Position numbers and translations under genes: made by a program. DNA of 64,000 nt from Plenodomus lindquistii. Taxonomy: Eukaryota; Ascomycota; Dothideomycetes; Pleosporales; Leptosphaeriaceae. Below the pieces are notes generated by a model that saw nothing but the letters and a program-made list of their open reading frames with translations, ran no database searches and was not told the origin of the DNA. Positions 10,732 to 22,110 of this stretch are shown in pieces. The stretch lies in assembly GCA_025504975.1 (NCBI GenBank), contig JANUWI010000005.1:496001-560000 (forward strand), given 5' to 3'. Each line of letters opens with the position of its first letter. Positions within the stretch are counted from its first letter, which is position 1.

Positions 10732-12660
10732 ATGGATTTGGGAGATGAAGGAAGCTCTCCGTGGGGAGGTATGCAAGCTTGCTCGCCCTCTGCTGCAAGT
10801 GCCATGGTTGACCGTATCGCAGACGTGCCCTCGCAGTCGAGCCCCGTCAACGAGACGCCCAAGCCCGGCCAGGACAGCACCAACAACGACGCCGACAGGC
10901 TTGCCCCCGCGACCAAGACGGAGGAGAAAGCAGCCCCCAGCGCATCAGCAGCCCCTCGCTCGCCCGCCGGTCGCGGCCCCCGCAGGCGACAGTATGGCGT
11001 CCAGTCCACCAAGCTCGAGGCCGTCGACGACCCTCTGGGGCCCCTTGGAGCTGCCACGCCGCCCGCCGGAGGGGACATAGGCCCCCCAGCGCCGCCGCAG
11101 AAGGAGTCGGCCGCCCAGCGCAACACGCGGGCTGCTCCAGGCGCCTCTGCGCCGTCGTTGCGCAGCATGATGGACTCGGTCGACCTCAACGATGACGACG
11201 ACCAGCCGCAGTCCCAGGCACCCAGGATCCCTCCACCGGTCCAGGCGCAGGCCAATGCGGCACCACAGCGCCAGACACAGCCCAGTGTGAGCATCGAGCA
11301 GGCTGCGAAGCCCTCCTTCTCCATCTACGTTGGCGACCCGCACAAGGTCGGCGACCTCACGAGTTCCCACACAGAGTACTCGGTCACCACCAAGACCACG
11401 TCCAAGGGCTACCGCAACCCCGAGTTCACCGTCTCCCGCCGCTATCGCGACTTCCTCTGGCTCTACACACAGCTGCACAACAACAATCCCGGTGTCATCA
11501 TCCCTCCGCCTCCAGAGAAGCAAGCTGTAGGCCGCTTTGAGACCGACTTTGTCGAATCTAGGCGGTCTGCCTTGGAGCGCATGCTCAACAAGACAGCAGC
11601 GCACCCCATACTGCAGCACGACAGCGACCTGAAGCTGTTCCTTGAGAGCGACGCCTTCAATGTCGACATCAAGAACAGGGAGCGCAAAGATGTTGGACTG
11701 GGCGAAAGCAAGGGAATGTTCGGTTCCATGTTGTCGAGCAGTAGCGGCAAGTTCGTCGAGCACGATGATGTACGCTCTGCATTGATTTTGACATTACGTC
11801 GTACGCTAACATGTCACAGTGGTTTCACGACCGACGGATATATCTCGACGCGCTCGAGACTCAGCTTAAGGCTCTATTGAAGGCGACAGACTCCGTGGTC
11901 ACACAAAGGAAGGGCCTCGCTGATGCGTGCGGTGACTTCTCAGCCTCACTTCATTCGCTGTCTGCTGTAGAGCTATCGCCTTCCTTGTCAGCCCCCTTGG
12001 ACAGCTTGTCGGACATCCAGATTCGCATTCGAGAGTTGTATGAGCGCCAAGCCCAGCAAGATATACTCACAATGGGTATTGTCATCGATGAGTACATTCG
12101 CCTGATAGGATCAGTCAAGACTGCCTTCCAACAACGGCAGAAGTCATACCACTCGTGGCATGCTGCCGAGCAAGAGTTGCAAAAGCGAAAGGCCAACCAA
12201 GACAAGCTGCTGAGACAAGGAAGATCTCAGCAAGACCGTCTGAATCAGCTTAGCGCTGACGTCGCGGACGCTGAGCGCAAGGTGCATCAAGCGAGGCTAC
12301 TGTTTGACGACATGGGCCGACTTATGCGCAGCGAGCTCGAGCGTTTTGAGCGAGAAAAGGTGGAAGATTTCAAATCAGGAGTCGAGACATTCCTCGAGAG
12401 TGCTGTAGAAGCACAGAAAGAGGTTTGTGGGCCACGTTTCTTAACTATAACCGGACTAACACTCGTGGCAGCTCATTGAGATATGGGAAACCTTCCTCAT
12501 GCAACTTGATACTGAAGAAGGCGAGACCTTTATACCGCCAGCCGGTGTCATTGCAGCTGATAAAGCGGATAACAACACATCGAAGCAGGAGCGCGCCGAC
12601 GAATCAAACTTGGAGGGAGCAGAAGCAAGCACGGAGGCCGACTCTGAGGCTCGCGATTGA
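10732..12660 (+). CDS. vps5: Retromer sorting nexin Vps5 (SNX1/2-like)
   Basis: Exons 10732-11769, 11820-12422 and 12472-12660 (introns 50 and 49 nt) give 609 aa. The ATG at 10732 is the first in frame. A disordered Pro/Ala/Ser-rich N terminus (about 1-190) precedes a PX domain (about 194-310), which has the PI3P-binding RRYRDF motif and a proline-rich PPPPEKQ loop. A helical Vps5/BAR domain (about 348-550) follows with long Gln/Lys/Glu-rich helices. The order PX then Vps5 C-terminal BAR is diagnostic. The protein would dimerise with Vps17 and, with the Vps26-29-35 trimer, form retromer on endosomes to return cargo to the Golgi. Confidence 0.93.
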
Positions 12661-13214
12661 ACTACCTGCTGAGCTGGTTGAAGCCTTGTAGAGCCATGTT
12701 GGGGTAACAGTACTAGGTGTAATAACTCTTTGGGATAGTCCATAGACAAAATATGTATCACTTGCAGAACTCACCTCAGTACGGTCTATGTAAGATTCTC
12801 CCATGTACAGGAGGTGTATGTACATACATCTATGATCTGTCTTTCTTAACATACTTTGCTTGCTTGCGTGTTCTGAGTGAGTGTCGGTTGCTGGGTTTAG
12901 CACTAGGCTGTACCTCGTGTCCAATCTAGAACTGGCAGCTTCGCACCCACGTTAGAAACGTTTACATCTACGATCATGAGTCGCACCACAAACTCTGGTA
13001 AGATCTGCACCAGTGTTTGTGGAACAGCATCGGCATTCCTTCCGAGGTCTACACACATGAGCAGATATGCTGAGTTCAGCCGGTGGAACAGGCTAAAACC
13101 ATAAGGGTATCCCGCCATCAATGAGAGCGTACTTAATTCACTCGATGTCTGTGCTGTAGTTCTCAAAGCACATGGACCGTTTTGGAATACTATCACAGAC
13201 TGCCAACGCCCATA
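12661..13214. other. Intergenic between vps5 and GH43
   Basis: Contains the 3' end of vps5 and the promoter of the GH43 gene. A minus-strand open frame (12903-13196, 97 codons) has reasonable-looking sequence but no family that I can name, and it overlaps the expected GH43 leader. I do not call it a gene. Confidence 0.4.
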
Positions 13215-14816
13215 ATGCCGTTAGTACGCAATCCCATCTTACCAGGCTTCAACGCAGATCCCTCAATTCTTCGCGTTGGAGATGACTACTACATCGCAAC
13301 TTCCACATTCGAGTGGTATCCTGGTGTCCAGATCCACCACTCAAGAGATCTCGCGAATTGGGACCTGGTGGTTAGGCCGTTGAGTCGCGCGTCGCAACTT
13401 GATATGCGGGGAAACCCTGACAGTTGTGGTGTTTGGGCACCATGCCTGACTCATGACGGCGAGAAGTTCTATCTGGTGTACACAGATGTGAAGCGCAAGG
13501 ACGGTTCATTCAAGGACACGCCGAACTACATTGTCACCGCAGACCGCATCGAAGGTCCTTGGTCAGATCCCTACTACGCGAACTCATCTGGCTTCGACCC
13601 CTCGCTCTTTCACGACGACGATGGCAAGAAGTGGTTTATCAACATGATACAGGATCATCGTCGGCGCCCAAGAGCTTTTGCTGGCATCCGAATGCAAGAG
13701 TGGGACCATGCGGCTGGGAAACTGGTTGGGCCATGCAAGACCATCTTCTATGGGACAGAGCTGGATCTCGTAGAGGGCCCTCATCTGTATAAGCGGAATG
13801 GCTGGTACTATCTCCTGACCGCGGAGGGTGGAACAGCATACGAACATGCTTGTACACTGGCTCGATCGCGCGATATCTGGGGTCCTTACGAGCTGCATCC
13901 ACAAAAGCATATCTTGACGTCGAAAGATGCTCGAGATGCTGCATTGCAAAGAGCTGGACACGGCGACATTATGGAGACCAAAGATGGCAAGACGTATCTT
14001 GTGCATCTGACCGGTCGTCCGCTGATGCCACAACGTCGTTGTGTCCTTGGACGAGAATGCGCGATCCAGGAGGCCTACTGGAGTGAAGATGATTGGCTAT
14101 ATGTTAAGAACGGACCCGTACCCTCGCTGGACGTCGAAGTACCCGCGGCGCGGGATGAGACAGCCTACTGGGCTGGAAAACGATACTCATTCAACAAAAC
14201 AGATGGCCTGCACAAAGACTTCCAGTGGCTTCGAACACCGCAGCCTGAACGAATCTTCTCAGTCGACAACGGACTGCAGTTGATCGGTCGAGAAGCCATT
14301 GGGTCCTGGTTCGAACAAGCGCTTATAGCACGCCGCCAGACGCACTTCTCGTATGATGCAGAGACAGTCGTCAGCTTTAGCCCGACTGATGAGCGTCAAT
14401 TTGCAGGCTTGACAGCGTACTACTGCCGATTCAACTTCTTCTACCTCACTATCACGGCCCATGCGGATGGGCAACGAGAACTGCTTATCCTTACCTCAGA
14501 AGCTTCCTGGCCCGACGGCAATTTGAAGTTACCATTGGCAGACCCTGTCAAGATTCCTCAAGAAGGAAGTGTCAAGATGGCATTGAGTATCAGGGATGAT
14601 AAGCTTCAGTTCTTCTACGCGTTGGAAGGAGAGGCTGAGATGAAGAAGATCGGTCCTGTATACGATGCGTCGATATTGAGTGATGAGTGTGGGGGACACC
14701 AGGCACATGGCAGTTTTACAGGCGCATTCGTTGGTATGGCGGCTTCTGATATCAACGGGACTGAGAAAGTGGCAACTTTCGATTATTTTGTCTACAAGCC
14801 GGTGATGGATCATTAG
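13215..14816 (+). CDS. GH43 glycosidase (intracellular beta-xylosidase/arabinofuranosidase-like)
   Basis: Single exon of 533 aa, starting at the first ATG in frame (MPLVRNPILPGF). The N-terminal five-bladed propeller carries the three GH43 acidic residues in the expected order. They are Asp15 in FNADPSI (base), Asp128 in GFDPSLF (pKa/orienting) and Glu187 in DLVEGPHLY (acid). GDDYYIATSTFEW and VQIHHSRDL are typical of the XynB-like branch that removes xylose or arabinose from short xylo-oligosaccharides. The C-terminal about 200 residues look like the beta-sandwich domain that completes the active site in this branch. There is no signal peptide, so it should act in the cytosol on imported oligosaccharides. 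Exact specificity cannot be read from sequence. Confidence 0.9.
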   Translation: MPLVRNPILPGFNADPSILRVGDDYYIATSTFEWYPGVQIHHSRDLANWDLVVRPLSRASQLDMRGNPDSCGVWAPCLTHDGEKFYLVYTDVKRKDGSFKDTPNYIVTADRIEGPWSDPYYANSSGFDPSLFHDDDGKKWFINMIQDHRRRPRAFAGIRMQEWDHAAGKLVGPCKTIFYGTELDLVEGPHLYKRNGWYYLLTAEGGTAYEHACTLARSRDIWGPYELHPQKHILTSKDARDAALQRAGHGDIMETKDGKTYLVHLTGRPLMPQRRCVLGRECAIQEAYWSEDDWLYVKNGPVPSLDVEVPAARDETAYWAGKRYSFNKTDGLHKDFQWLRTPQPERIFSVDNGLQLIGREAIGSWFEQALIARRQTHFSYDAETVVSFSPTDERQFAGLTAYYCRFNFFYLTITAHADGQRELLILTSEASWPDGNLKLPLADPVKIPQEGSVKMALSIRDDKLQFFYALEGEAEMKKIGPVYDASILSDECGGHQAHGSFTGAFVGMAASDINGTEKVATFDYFVYKPVMDH

Positions 14817-15456
14817 GGTATCTGAGAGCTTGCTGAGCGGCCCTACCGCAGCAGTGCTTTCTACCAATACCGTGGATAGATAGAGCGCACATTCATCAAC
14901 GAGAATGCCTTCCGGTTGTACGGCTCCCAGATCAAACAGAGCATGACACAAGCGCCAACTCATTCAGCGGTAACGCTTCACATTCTGCTATCGTGACTCC
15001 TGAGAGCGGGGCTCATCCGAAGAACTTCATCGAATTTCTCAAAAGGGACTTGAGTGAAAGCATGGCTGAGGCACTGCGGGTAGCGTAACTCAAAGTGTAA
15101 TTTGCCTTGCGGTGAGGCTCACAAACTTGGCGACTGCAAAGTGTTTCAGACCTTACTAGCCCGCTGTCATTCTCACCTTTACGTCGCAGAACCCCAGCAT
15201 CAGACCCCTGCGTGTCAAGATGGTTTCAGAGTGGTGGCTGTAGAGACACTACATAATGGATGGAAGTAGCATATGGCCTGACCAAACTTCTCACCAAAGC
15301 ATTACTCTGAGCAACATTCTCCCACTTGAAGCAAATCGCATCTATCCAGATCTGATCTTGACCTTTTCCACTTGCGAAACATACCTTTGCCAGAATCAGT
15401 AAGGCACTCGGCTTTATCGACGTCGTCGACCAAGAACAGACCTTCGGGCTCGAGAA
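14817..15456. other. Intergenic between GH43 and coiled-coil gene
   Basis: About 640 bp with no supported gene. A further 5' exon of the coiled-coil gene could lie here, because the open frame of that gene extends back to 15403 without an ATG. Confidence 0.4.
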
Positions 15457-16863
15457 ATGTGGACACCAAATCGGGCAGGACCTGGAATCACACGCGCACC
15501 ATCCGTACAATCAGTTGCTTCTTTCCGCTCAAACAGCAGGTCTATGTCCATTGCTTCGCAACACACTCAAAGAGCATCACAAAGCTACGATTCAGACAAC
15601 TTCTCGGACACTGCCTCAGAAGACAGCCGTGCGAATTTCCGTACCATGCAAGACTCCACAATGCCCCCAATGTGGCGTGAACAGGCCCAAACTCCAGGAA
15701 TTGCCAATATGCCACAGCGAGGAGGTAACGATGCCGCTATGCTCATGAAACTCCAACAACAAGAAGTACCCAGGGTACATCAAATAGACGATGATGCAAC
15801 GTCAAGATCCTCGACACTCGACGGGAATGAGGATGACCACTACCCACAGAAGCCACAAAAGATGCCAGCAGCGCTTGCCATCCGAAGAAAAGAAGACGCT
15901 GGCACCGAGCCTGCATCACCAGCTCCAGCACCACATGTTCCTGGACCCTTGGAGTCGCAACTTGCGGCTCTCATGTCCAAACTCATCTACATTGAGCAGG
16001 AGAACCCCACCGTCTCAGTGACACCAGAAGAATACAAAGAGACATTGGCCCGTCTAAAGGCACTAGAGGACGAAAAGAAAGTCTGGTGGAAGCGCCACGA
16101 GGCCATTTGGGCTCTGCGTGACGAAGATGTAGAGAACAACATCAAGATCAGGGTAAGCTTACCCACCATAGCCCTCGTACATGTATGACTTGTCACTAAC
16201 ACAATGTTGCAGGGTCTACTCGCCAAGGCCCGGCGAGAACTCGAAGCCACAAAAGTACTGCGAGACGAAGACCTGATCAACGTACAAGTTGTACGTAGTA
16301 AACTTGCAGAGAAGACCAGGGAGCTCGAGCGACTACAAGCACAGACCGGACGTTCAAGTCCCAATCGAGATCGACGACCAGGCAGCTACCTTGAGCGTCG
16401 TGGCACGGTGGATCTCTTCACAGCAGCCAAGGTCGCAGCGTTAGAACAACGTGCTCTTGAACTCGAGAAGCGAAACTCAGATCTCGTTGCACAGCTTGGT
16501 GGCGCGCCAGCTAGAGGTAGCATCGACAACCTAAACCGCACAGCCGCGCACGAAGCATGGAAAGAAACAGTCGCAGTTCTGGAACAGAAGATGCAGGCCA
16601 AAGATGCGGAAATTGCCCAACTCCGCAGTAGTAGCAGTAGTGGTGGACGCAGTGCCACACCTGCTGCAGCACCAACGGACTGGTACAGGATCGAGGCTCT
16701 TCTTGAAGAACACGCTAGCTACCGTGAAAGCGTTGGAGGACGGTTGCAGGCACTGAGATCGGAAAAGGAGACGCTGCTCAAGGATCTGCACCAGAAGGAG
16801 AATGTTTGTCAGGCGCTGGAACTCAAGGTGCAGAGTTTGCAACGGCGAGCGCATATCATTTGA
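15457..16863 (+). CDS. Coiled-coil protein of unknown function
   Basis: Exons 15457-16152 and 16213-16863 (intron 60 nt) give 448 aa from the ATG at 15457. The N terminus (1-135) is Ser/Gln-rich and disordered. From about residue 160 to the end the protein is dominated by long charged helices (KALEDEKKVWWKRHEAIWAL, AKARRELEATKVLRDED, SKLAEKTRELERLQ), broken by a short Ser/Gly linker. It has no membrane segment and no catalytic motif that I recognise. The end (KVQSLQRRAHII) is basic. The open frame runs upstream to 15403 with no ATG, so an additional 5' exon is possible. The domain style suggests a cytoskeletal or scaffold role, but I assign none. Confidence 0.75.
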
Positions 16864-17516
16864 CGTGGATTTGAGACGGGAACATGGGATTCCGGCTTTT
16901 TTCGATATATACCTAGATGACCAGCGGCGCGATATGAGCGATGCTGGTTTATAATGTCAGACATGCATTTCCTTTCAGATCACGATGGAATAGGAGGTAC
17001 CAGGCTGATAAAACATCATGATACCGGATGAAGTGCCATGGAAATGAGCAAGTGCCATTGTGTACAATTCCGTCGTGCCTGGCAACCTAACCAACCAGAC
17101 CAATAGAGTGGGCGACCAGCCAAAACCACGCCCCGTACTGTGTACCTTGATTTTTTCTCTTTTCCCTGCCCCGGATATCGGCAGTCGCGCATCCAAGTTT
17201 ATAGCTGCCGGCCAAGCTTTTTACTCCACAGAAAAAGCTTACGCCTTGCCGTCTTGGTGTTCTGCGCATGCACAAATGCGTCATCTCGTCTGGTTTTGGC
17301 GCGAAAGTGCCTGCCATAGCGCGTCTTTTGGGGACATGCTTTGCACAGCACAGGCTGGAAACGAATACTCGCCCTGGACGATGACATCGTTGTGGTGCGG
17401 TTACCTGGTGTGATGGATGTGATGGAGCCTCTTTAAAGGCGAGGACGCGCACATAGGTGTGTGACAGGTACGGTCCGCTTCTTTCGTTTGGGTAGTGCAA
17501 CTTTCTCTCCGCCAAT
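16864..17516. other. Intergenic, promoter of acid phosphatase
   Basis: About 650 bp with no supported gene. The right end contains a TTTAAA box about 80 bp before the phosphatase ATG. Confidence 0.45.
17430..17440 (+). promoter_or_regulatory. Candidate TATA box of acid phosphatase gene
   Basis: TTTAAA at 17432-17437 lies in otherwise GC-balanced sequence, 80 bp before the ATG at 17517. The distance fits a core promoter with a short leader. Called from sequence and spacing only. Confidence 0.4.
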
Positions 17517-18912
17517 ATGATCTCCGCAACTTTTGTGTCGTCTCTTGTTCTAGCTGGTGCTGCTGGTGCGGTGAATACATTTGATCCCCTGCTGCATCTA
17601 TCAGGAATTTCGCCCTATTTCGAGACTCCTACGTTGGATCCTAAACCGCCTCAGGGTTGTAATGTGACTCGTGCTGCGTACGTTGATATGCTTTGAAGGT
17701 TATAATTGGAGTATGGGCTAACGAGAAATCTTATGTAGGTACCTAGTACGCCATGCTGCTATCTACGCCAACGACTTCGATTACGAAGAGTACATCGAGC
17801 CCTTCACCGACAAGTTGAAGAACACTACCGCCAACTGGCGCGGCGCAGGACCACTCGACTTCCTTCAAAAATGGGAGTCGCCCATCGCAGACGAGGAATT
17901 GGAAGATTTGACATCGGTGGGCAGAATGCAGGCATACAAGCTGGGCGTTGACGTCCGGTTACGCTACCCAGGATTCAAAGATCCAAAGGCTGTATGGACC
18001 TCATCGGCGGAGAGGACGGAGCTGAGCGCCTCTTCATTCATCGATGGCCTTGTCGCAGACAGCAACAGCACATCACGCGTCACTGTGCCTGAAAACGAGG
18101 CAGAAGGCGCCGATTCCCTCACACCATACAAGGGCTGCCCCAAATACAGCTCATCATACGGCAGTGTTATGTCCTCGGAGTATCAGGAGAAGTACACCAA
18201 GCCCATCATCGCTCGCTTCAACGACCTCGCGCCCAAGTTCAACTTCACCGCCGACGACATCGTTGGTATGCAGCAGCTCTGTGGCTACGAGACCGTCATC
18301 CGCGGCTCCTCGCACTTCTGCGATCTCGATCTCTTCTCGCAGAACGAATGGCTCGATTTCGAGTACATGAACGATATCATGTACTTCCACAACACAGGAT
18401 ACGGCAACGAAATCTCTGGCGTCCTGGGCTTCCCCTGGTTGAATGCTACCGCGTCCTCCCTGCTTGCGGAAGAAGCAGACCAGGATCTCTACGTCTCCTT
18501 TACGCACCGCGAACTCCCACCTACAGTCATCGTCGCCATGGGCCTGTTTAACAACTCGGCCTTCTCCGGTACCAACGATGTCAACGCCACGATGCCCAAT
18601 AAGACACAAAACTACCAGCGCGCATGGAGGTCTTCGCGCATCCTGCCGTTCCTGACCAACATCGCTGTTGAGAAAATGTCGTGTGATAGCTACGGCTTCG
18701 ACGCTGGTGATTATGTCCGTGTGCTGGTCAATCAGGATCCTCAGCCCATGACTTGTGCGGATGGACCTGGTGAGAGTTGTTCTGCCGAGGGATTTGAAAA
18801 GTTTGTAGCAGAGAAGAGCGATATGTTTGGTGGATTTACGGAGAAGTGTCAGCCTGAGTACACGAATTCTACGGATGTGTTGAGTATTTATGAGTCTGGT
18901 GGGTCATCGTAG
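17517..18912 (+). CDS. Secreted histidine acid phosphatase
   Basis: Exons 17517-17677 and 17739-18912 (intron 61 nt) give 444 aa. The first about 19 residues (MISATFVSSLVLAGAAGAV) are a signal peptide. The catalytic motif is YLVRHAAIYAND, with Arg58 and His59; the nucleophilic His is phosphorylated in this family. The distal motif reads FTHRELPP, with His-Arg-Glu where classical members have His-Asp. Many N-X-S/T sites and paired Cys residues fit a glycosylated, disulfide-bonded extracellular enzyme. It would release phosphate from organic esters. The HRE motif resembles a fungal subgroup that I recall with the same triplet, so I do not think it is inactive. Phytase activity cannot be decided. 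Confidence 0.88.
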
Positions 18913-19844
18913 GGATGGCACGAGAGATTATTCATGTTGGGATGAAGTATCGTTCAAAGCATATGATTTGCGAAGGGATGACCGTTGAGTATTTAGGTAC
19001 TGCTCCGGTTTGTTGACCTACATGGTGGCCGCGGCCAAGATTATGAGATTTTAATGAAGATACCATGCTTGCGAAGCTTTCACGATGAAGCTTGTACGTT
19101 TTACTATATAATGCTGTACACTTTTCTTCGCTATACAAGTGATAATCTTAGCAATATATTAGTGCTGTATACTCTACGGTATGCTGTGAGTACAACACAA
19201 AAGCTAAAGATACTCCTGTCAGCCCCTGGGTATATTGGATCGTTTCGAAGGCCAGTATTTTTAGGGCCGGCGACTCAATAGTTGCGGGACCTTCATAACG
19301 CTGGATTTCGTTGATTATGTGACCAAATGCGCTTAATTCCATGCAAGATGAAAGACGTTACTTGAACCAAGCTGAGGCGGTCTTGCTGCTTTCCCATTCA
19401 GCGACTCGTTCCCGTAGCGAGATCAGAACCAAGCAATGAGTGGCATCCGTAATTCCCCAAATTGTCTACCGGGCCCTCCACATCGGGCGGATATTTCGAG
19501 GGGGATTTGTCATGTCATGCCATCTGTTGAGATCATTCTGTATCATGTAAACGCCAAGCATCAGAACACCTCGTGTGATAACTCTAACAATTTATATCAT
19601 TCGATGCTAGCGCAAATGCAAGTACCGAAAAACCGCCGCTAATTGTGGGCCCATCTCACCTAGATCTCAGCATCGCAATGTTCACATTTGACATGTGCAA
19701 TTCGTCTTGTTGGGGTTTAGCAGACGTCATGACTGTAGCGCCGCTACCCGTACCAGCCCGGCGCGTCCCGACGCGTCTAGGTATTCTCCACGATATCGAG
19801 ATCGCGCATTGTGAACTGCAGTGTCTATCGACAATAGCCAAACC
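18913..19844. other. Intergenic between phosphatase and carB
   Basis: About 930 bp, AT-richer than its neighbours near 19060-19200. It should hold the carB promoter. No gene or clear repeat was seen; short open frames have no coding character. Confidence 0.45.
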
Positions 19845-21680
19845 ATGGGCGACGCATCTGAGAAACAGCCTAGTGTAATTGTTGTCGGCGCGGGGGTCGG
19901 CGGTGTCGCGACGGCAGCAAGACTTGCGGCTGCAGGGTGCAAGGTTACGGTTGTTGAGAAGAATGGATTCTCGGGTGGGAGGTGTAGTTTGATACATCGT
20001 GAAGGTTATGTACGTTGTTGATCTTTTCTAAATGCCGTCTCAACCCAACTTAAACAATATTCGTCTATACAACACAGGCTTATCGGAAATGTGTAGCGTT
20101 TCGATCAAGGACCAAGTCTACTACTCCTCCCACACCTCTTTCACGAAACCTTTGAGGATTTGGGCACTTCCATGGACACAGAGGGTGTCCACATAGTGAA
20201 ATGCGAACCCAATTACAACATCCACTTCCACGACTCCACATCTATCAAGCTTTCCACCGACATTGCTGTCATGAAGGAAGAGATTGAGCGGTTCGAAGGC
20301 AAAGAGGGATTCGAACGGTATCTAGGCTTCCTGCAAGAATCGCACCGCCACTACGAACTCAGTGTCACGCATGTGCTCAGAAAGAACTTTTATTCGCTAC
20401 TGAGCATGGCAAGGCTGGATTTCCTGTGGAACGTATTGGCTTTGCATCCGTTTGAAAGTATTTATGCGAGGGCAAGTAAGTACTTTCACACAGAGAGGTT
20501 AAGAAGGGTGTTCACGTTTGCGAGTATGTACATGGGTATGAGTCCGTTCGATGCGCCAGGGACATATAGTTTGCTGCAGTACACTGAGTTGGCGGAGGGA
20601 ATCTGGTATCCTATTGGAGGTTTCCACAAGGTATGTTGCGTCCGACTGGATGTTGGTTGCTATCGGCACTGACATGTGTAGGTGGTGGAAGCACTCGTCA
20701 ACATTGGAGAGCGACTGGGTGTCGAGTACAAATTCGACACTCCCATCTCCCACATCAAACTCACCGACAATCAAAAACGCGCAACTGGCGTCGTCCTTCA
20801 AGATGGCACCGTCCTCAATGCCGACACGGTAATCTGCAATGCCGACCTCTCATACGCCTACAACGAACTTCTCCCCGCCTCCTCCTTCGCCCGGGCACTG
20901 CTCAAACGCAAAGCCTCCTGCTCAAGCATATCCTTCTACTGGGCCCTCGACCGGCAATTCCCCCAACTGACCGCGCACAACATCTTCCTCGCAGAAGATT
21001 ACAAAGAATCTTTCGACAGCATCTTCAAAAAGCACCTCATCCCTGATCAACCCAGTTTCTACGTCAACGTGCCCTCGCGCGTCGACGCATCTGCCGCCCC
21101 CAACGGCTGCGACTCCATTGTCGTTCTCGTACCCGTAGGCCACTTGCAAGACTCCGCAACAAACACCCACAAAGGGGCACAAGGATCCAAGGGCGTAACC
21201 CAAGACTGGGACACCATGGTATCAACCGCTCGCGCCACGATTCTCAAAACCATAGAAACGCGCCTCAACATCTCACTCGCAGACCACATTATCAAGGAGG
21301 AAATCAACACGCCTCCAACATGGAAAACAGCATTCAACCTCGACCGCGGGGCTATCCTCGGTCTGAGCCATTCCTTCTTCAATGTTTTGAGTTTCAGGCC
21401 AAAGACAAAGCATAACTCGATCGAGGGTATGTACTTTGTTGGCGCGAGTACGCATCCGGGGACTGGCGTGCCGATTGTGCTTGCGGGAGCGAAGTTGGTT
21501 GCTGAGCAGGTGTTGCAGGGGTTGGGGAGGGAGAAGAGCATTCCGTGGGTCAAGGCGGGAGAGGAGAAGGAGAGATGGAAGAGCAGCCCGTTGGATAGGG
21601 CGAGTGGGGCGTGGAGCTTGGAGTGGGTGATTATGTTGGTTGTAGTTGTGCTAGCGATGTTGTATGCGAGGGGATTGTAG
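19845..21680 (+). CDS. carB: Phytoene desaturase (carB/al-1 type)
   Basis: Exons 19845-20009, 20097-20630 and 20682-21680 give 565 aa. The first intron is 87 nt; its junction is fixed by HREGY-RFDQGPSLLLLPH, the hallmark that follows the FAD fold. The N terminus is a dinucleotide-binding fold (VIVVGAGVGGVATAARL then VVEKN). The C terminus has the FVGASTHPGTGVPIVL motif and ends in a hydrophobic anchor (WVIMLVVVVLAMLYA), as in Neurospora AL-1 and Fusarium CarB. The enzyme introduces double bonds into phytoene, giving lycopene or a more desaturated product, at a membrane. It is the left gene of the carotenoid/opsin cluster and converges on the opsin gene. Confidence 0.95.
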
Positions 21681-22110
21681 AGGTTGTGTGCTCGGATGTA
21701 ATTGGGGGCAAAACAATTCTGAACAAGACAACTACATGTTCTTTTTAACAGCGAGTTTGGATATGCTCACAAGCTTTATTGCACGTGGGCCAACATCTTG
21801 ATTCTCATGGTTCACGATGTATCGCAGGTTGTGATATTGAAGACTGGTAGGCATATTGATCCAAGGGTAATGTACCGATGTCGCGCTGCATTCGCAAGAA
21901 CCGATGTTGTGATTTATGATGTTATTATTAGGTAGAGTAATGGTATCAGACTATATTGCCTGGAAGAGATGGTATCTTAAAGAACGCTGCGTGAAATCAA
22001 ATTATCGTCCACCTCATTACATTGTTCCTTCAACTTTAATGTGTACCATCACAGTAAGGTTCTTCAAGCATCCAGGCTTGATTCGTTCGACCCAACACCA
22101 GGTTAGTCGC
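21681..22110. other. Convergent carB-opsin intergenic region
   Basis: About 430 bp between the carB stop and the distal alternative stop of the opsin gene, AT-richer than the genes. I see only 3' UTR-like sequence. Confidence 0.45.

Noticed and set aside
12903..13196. Minus-strand 97-codon open frame upstream of GH43
   Set aside because: The composition looks somewhat protein-like, but there is no recognised family, no exon partners, and it overlaps the GH43 leader.
13215..18912. GH43, coiled-coil and phosphatase genes as part of the carotenoid cluster
   Set aside because: No functional link to carotenoid or retinal metabolism, and a 930-bp gap separates them from carB.
20010..20096. Stwintron in the 87-nt first intron of carB
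   Set aside because: A single intron restores the family motif exactly. I found no split donor or acceptor that would be needed.
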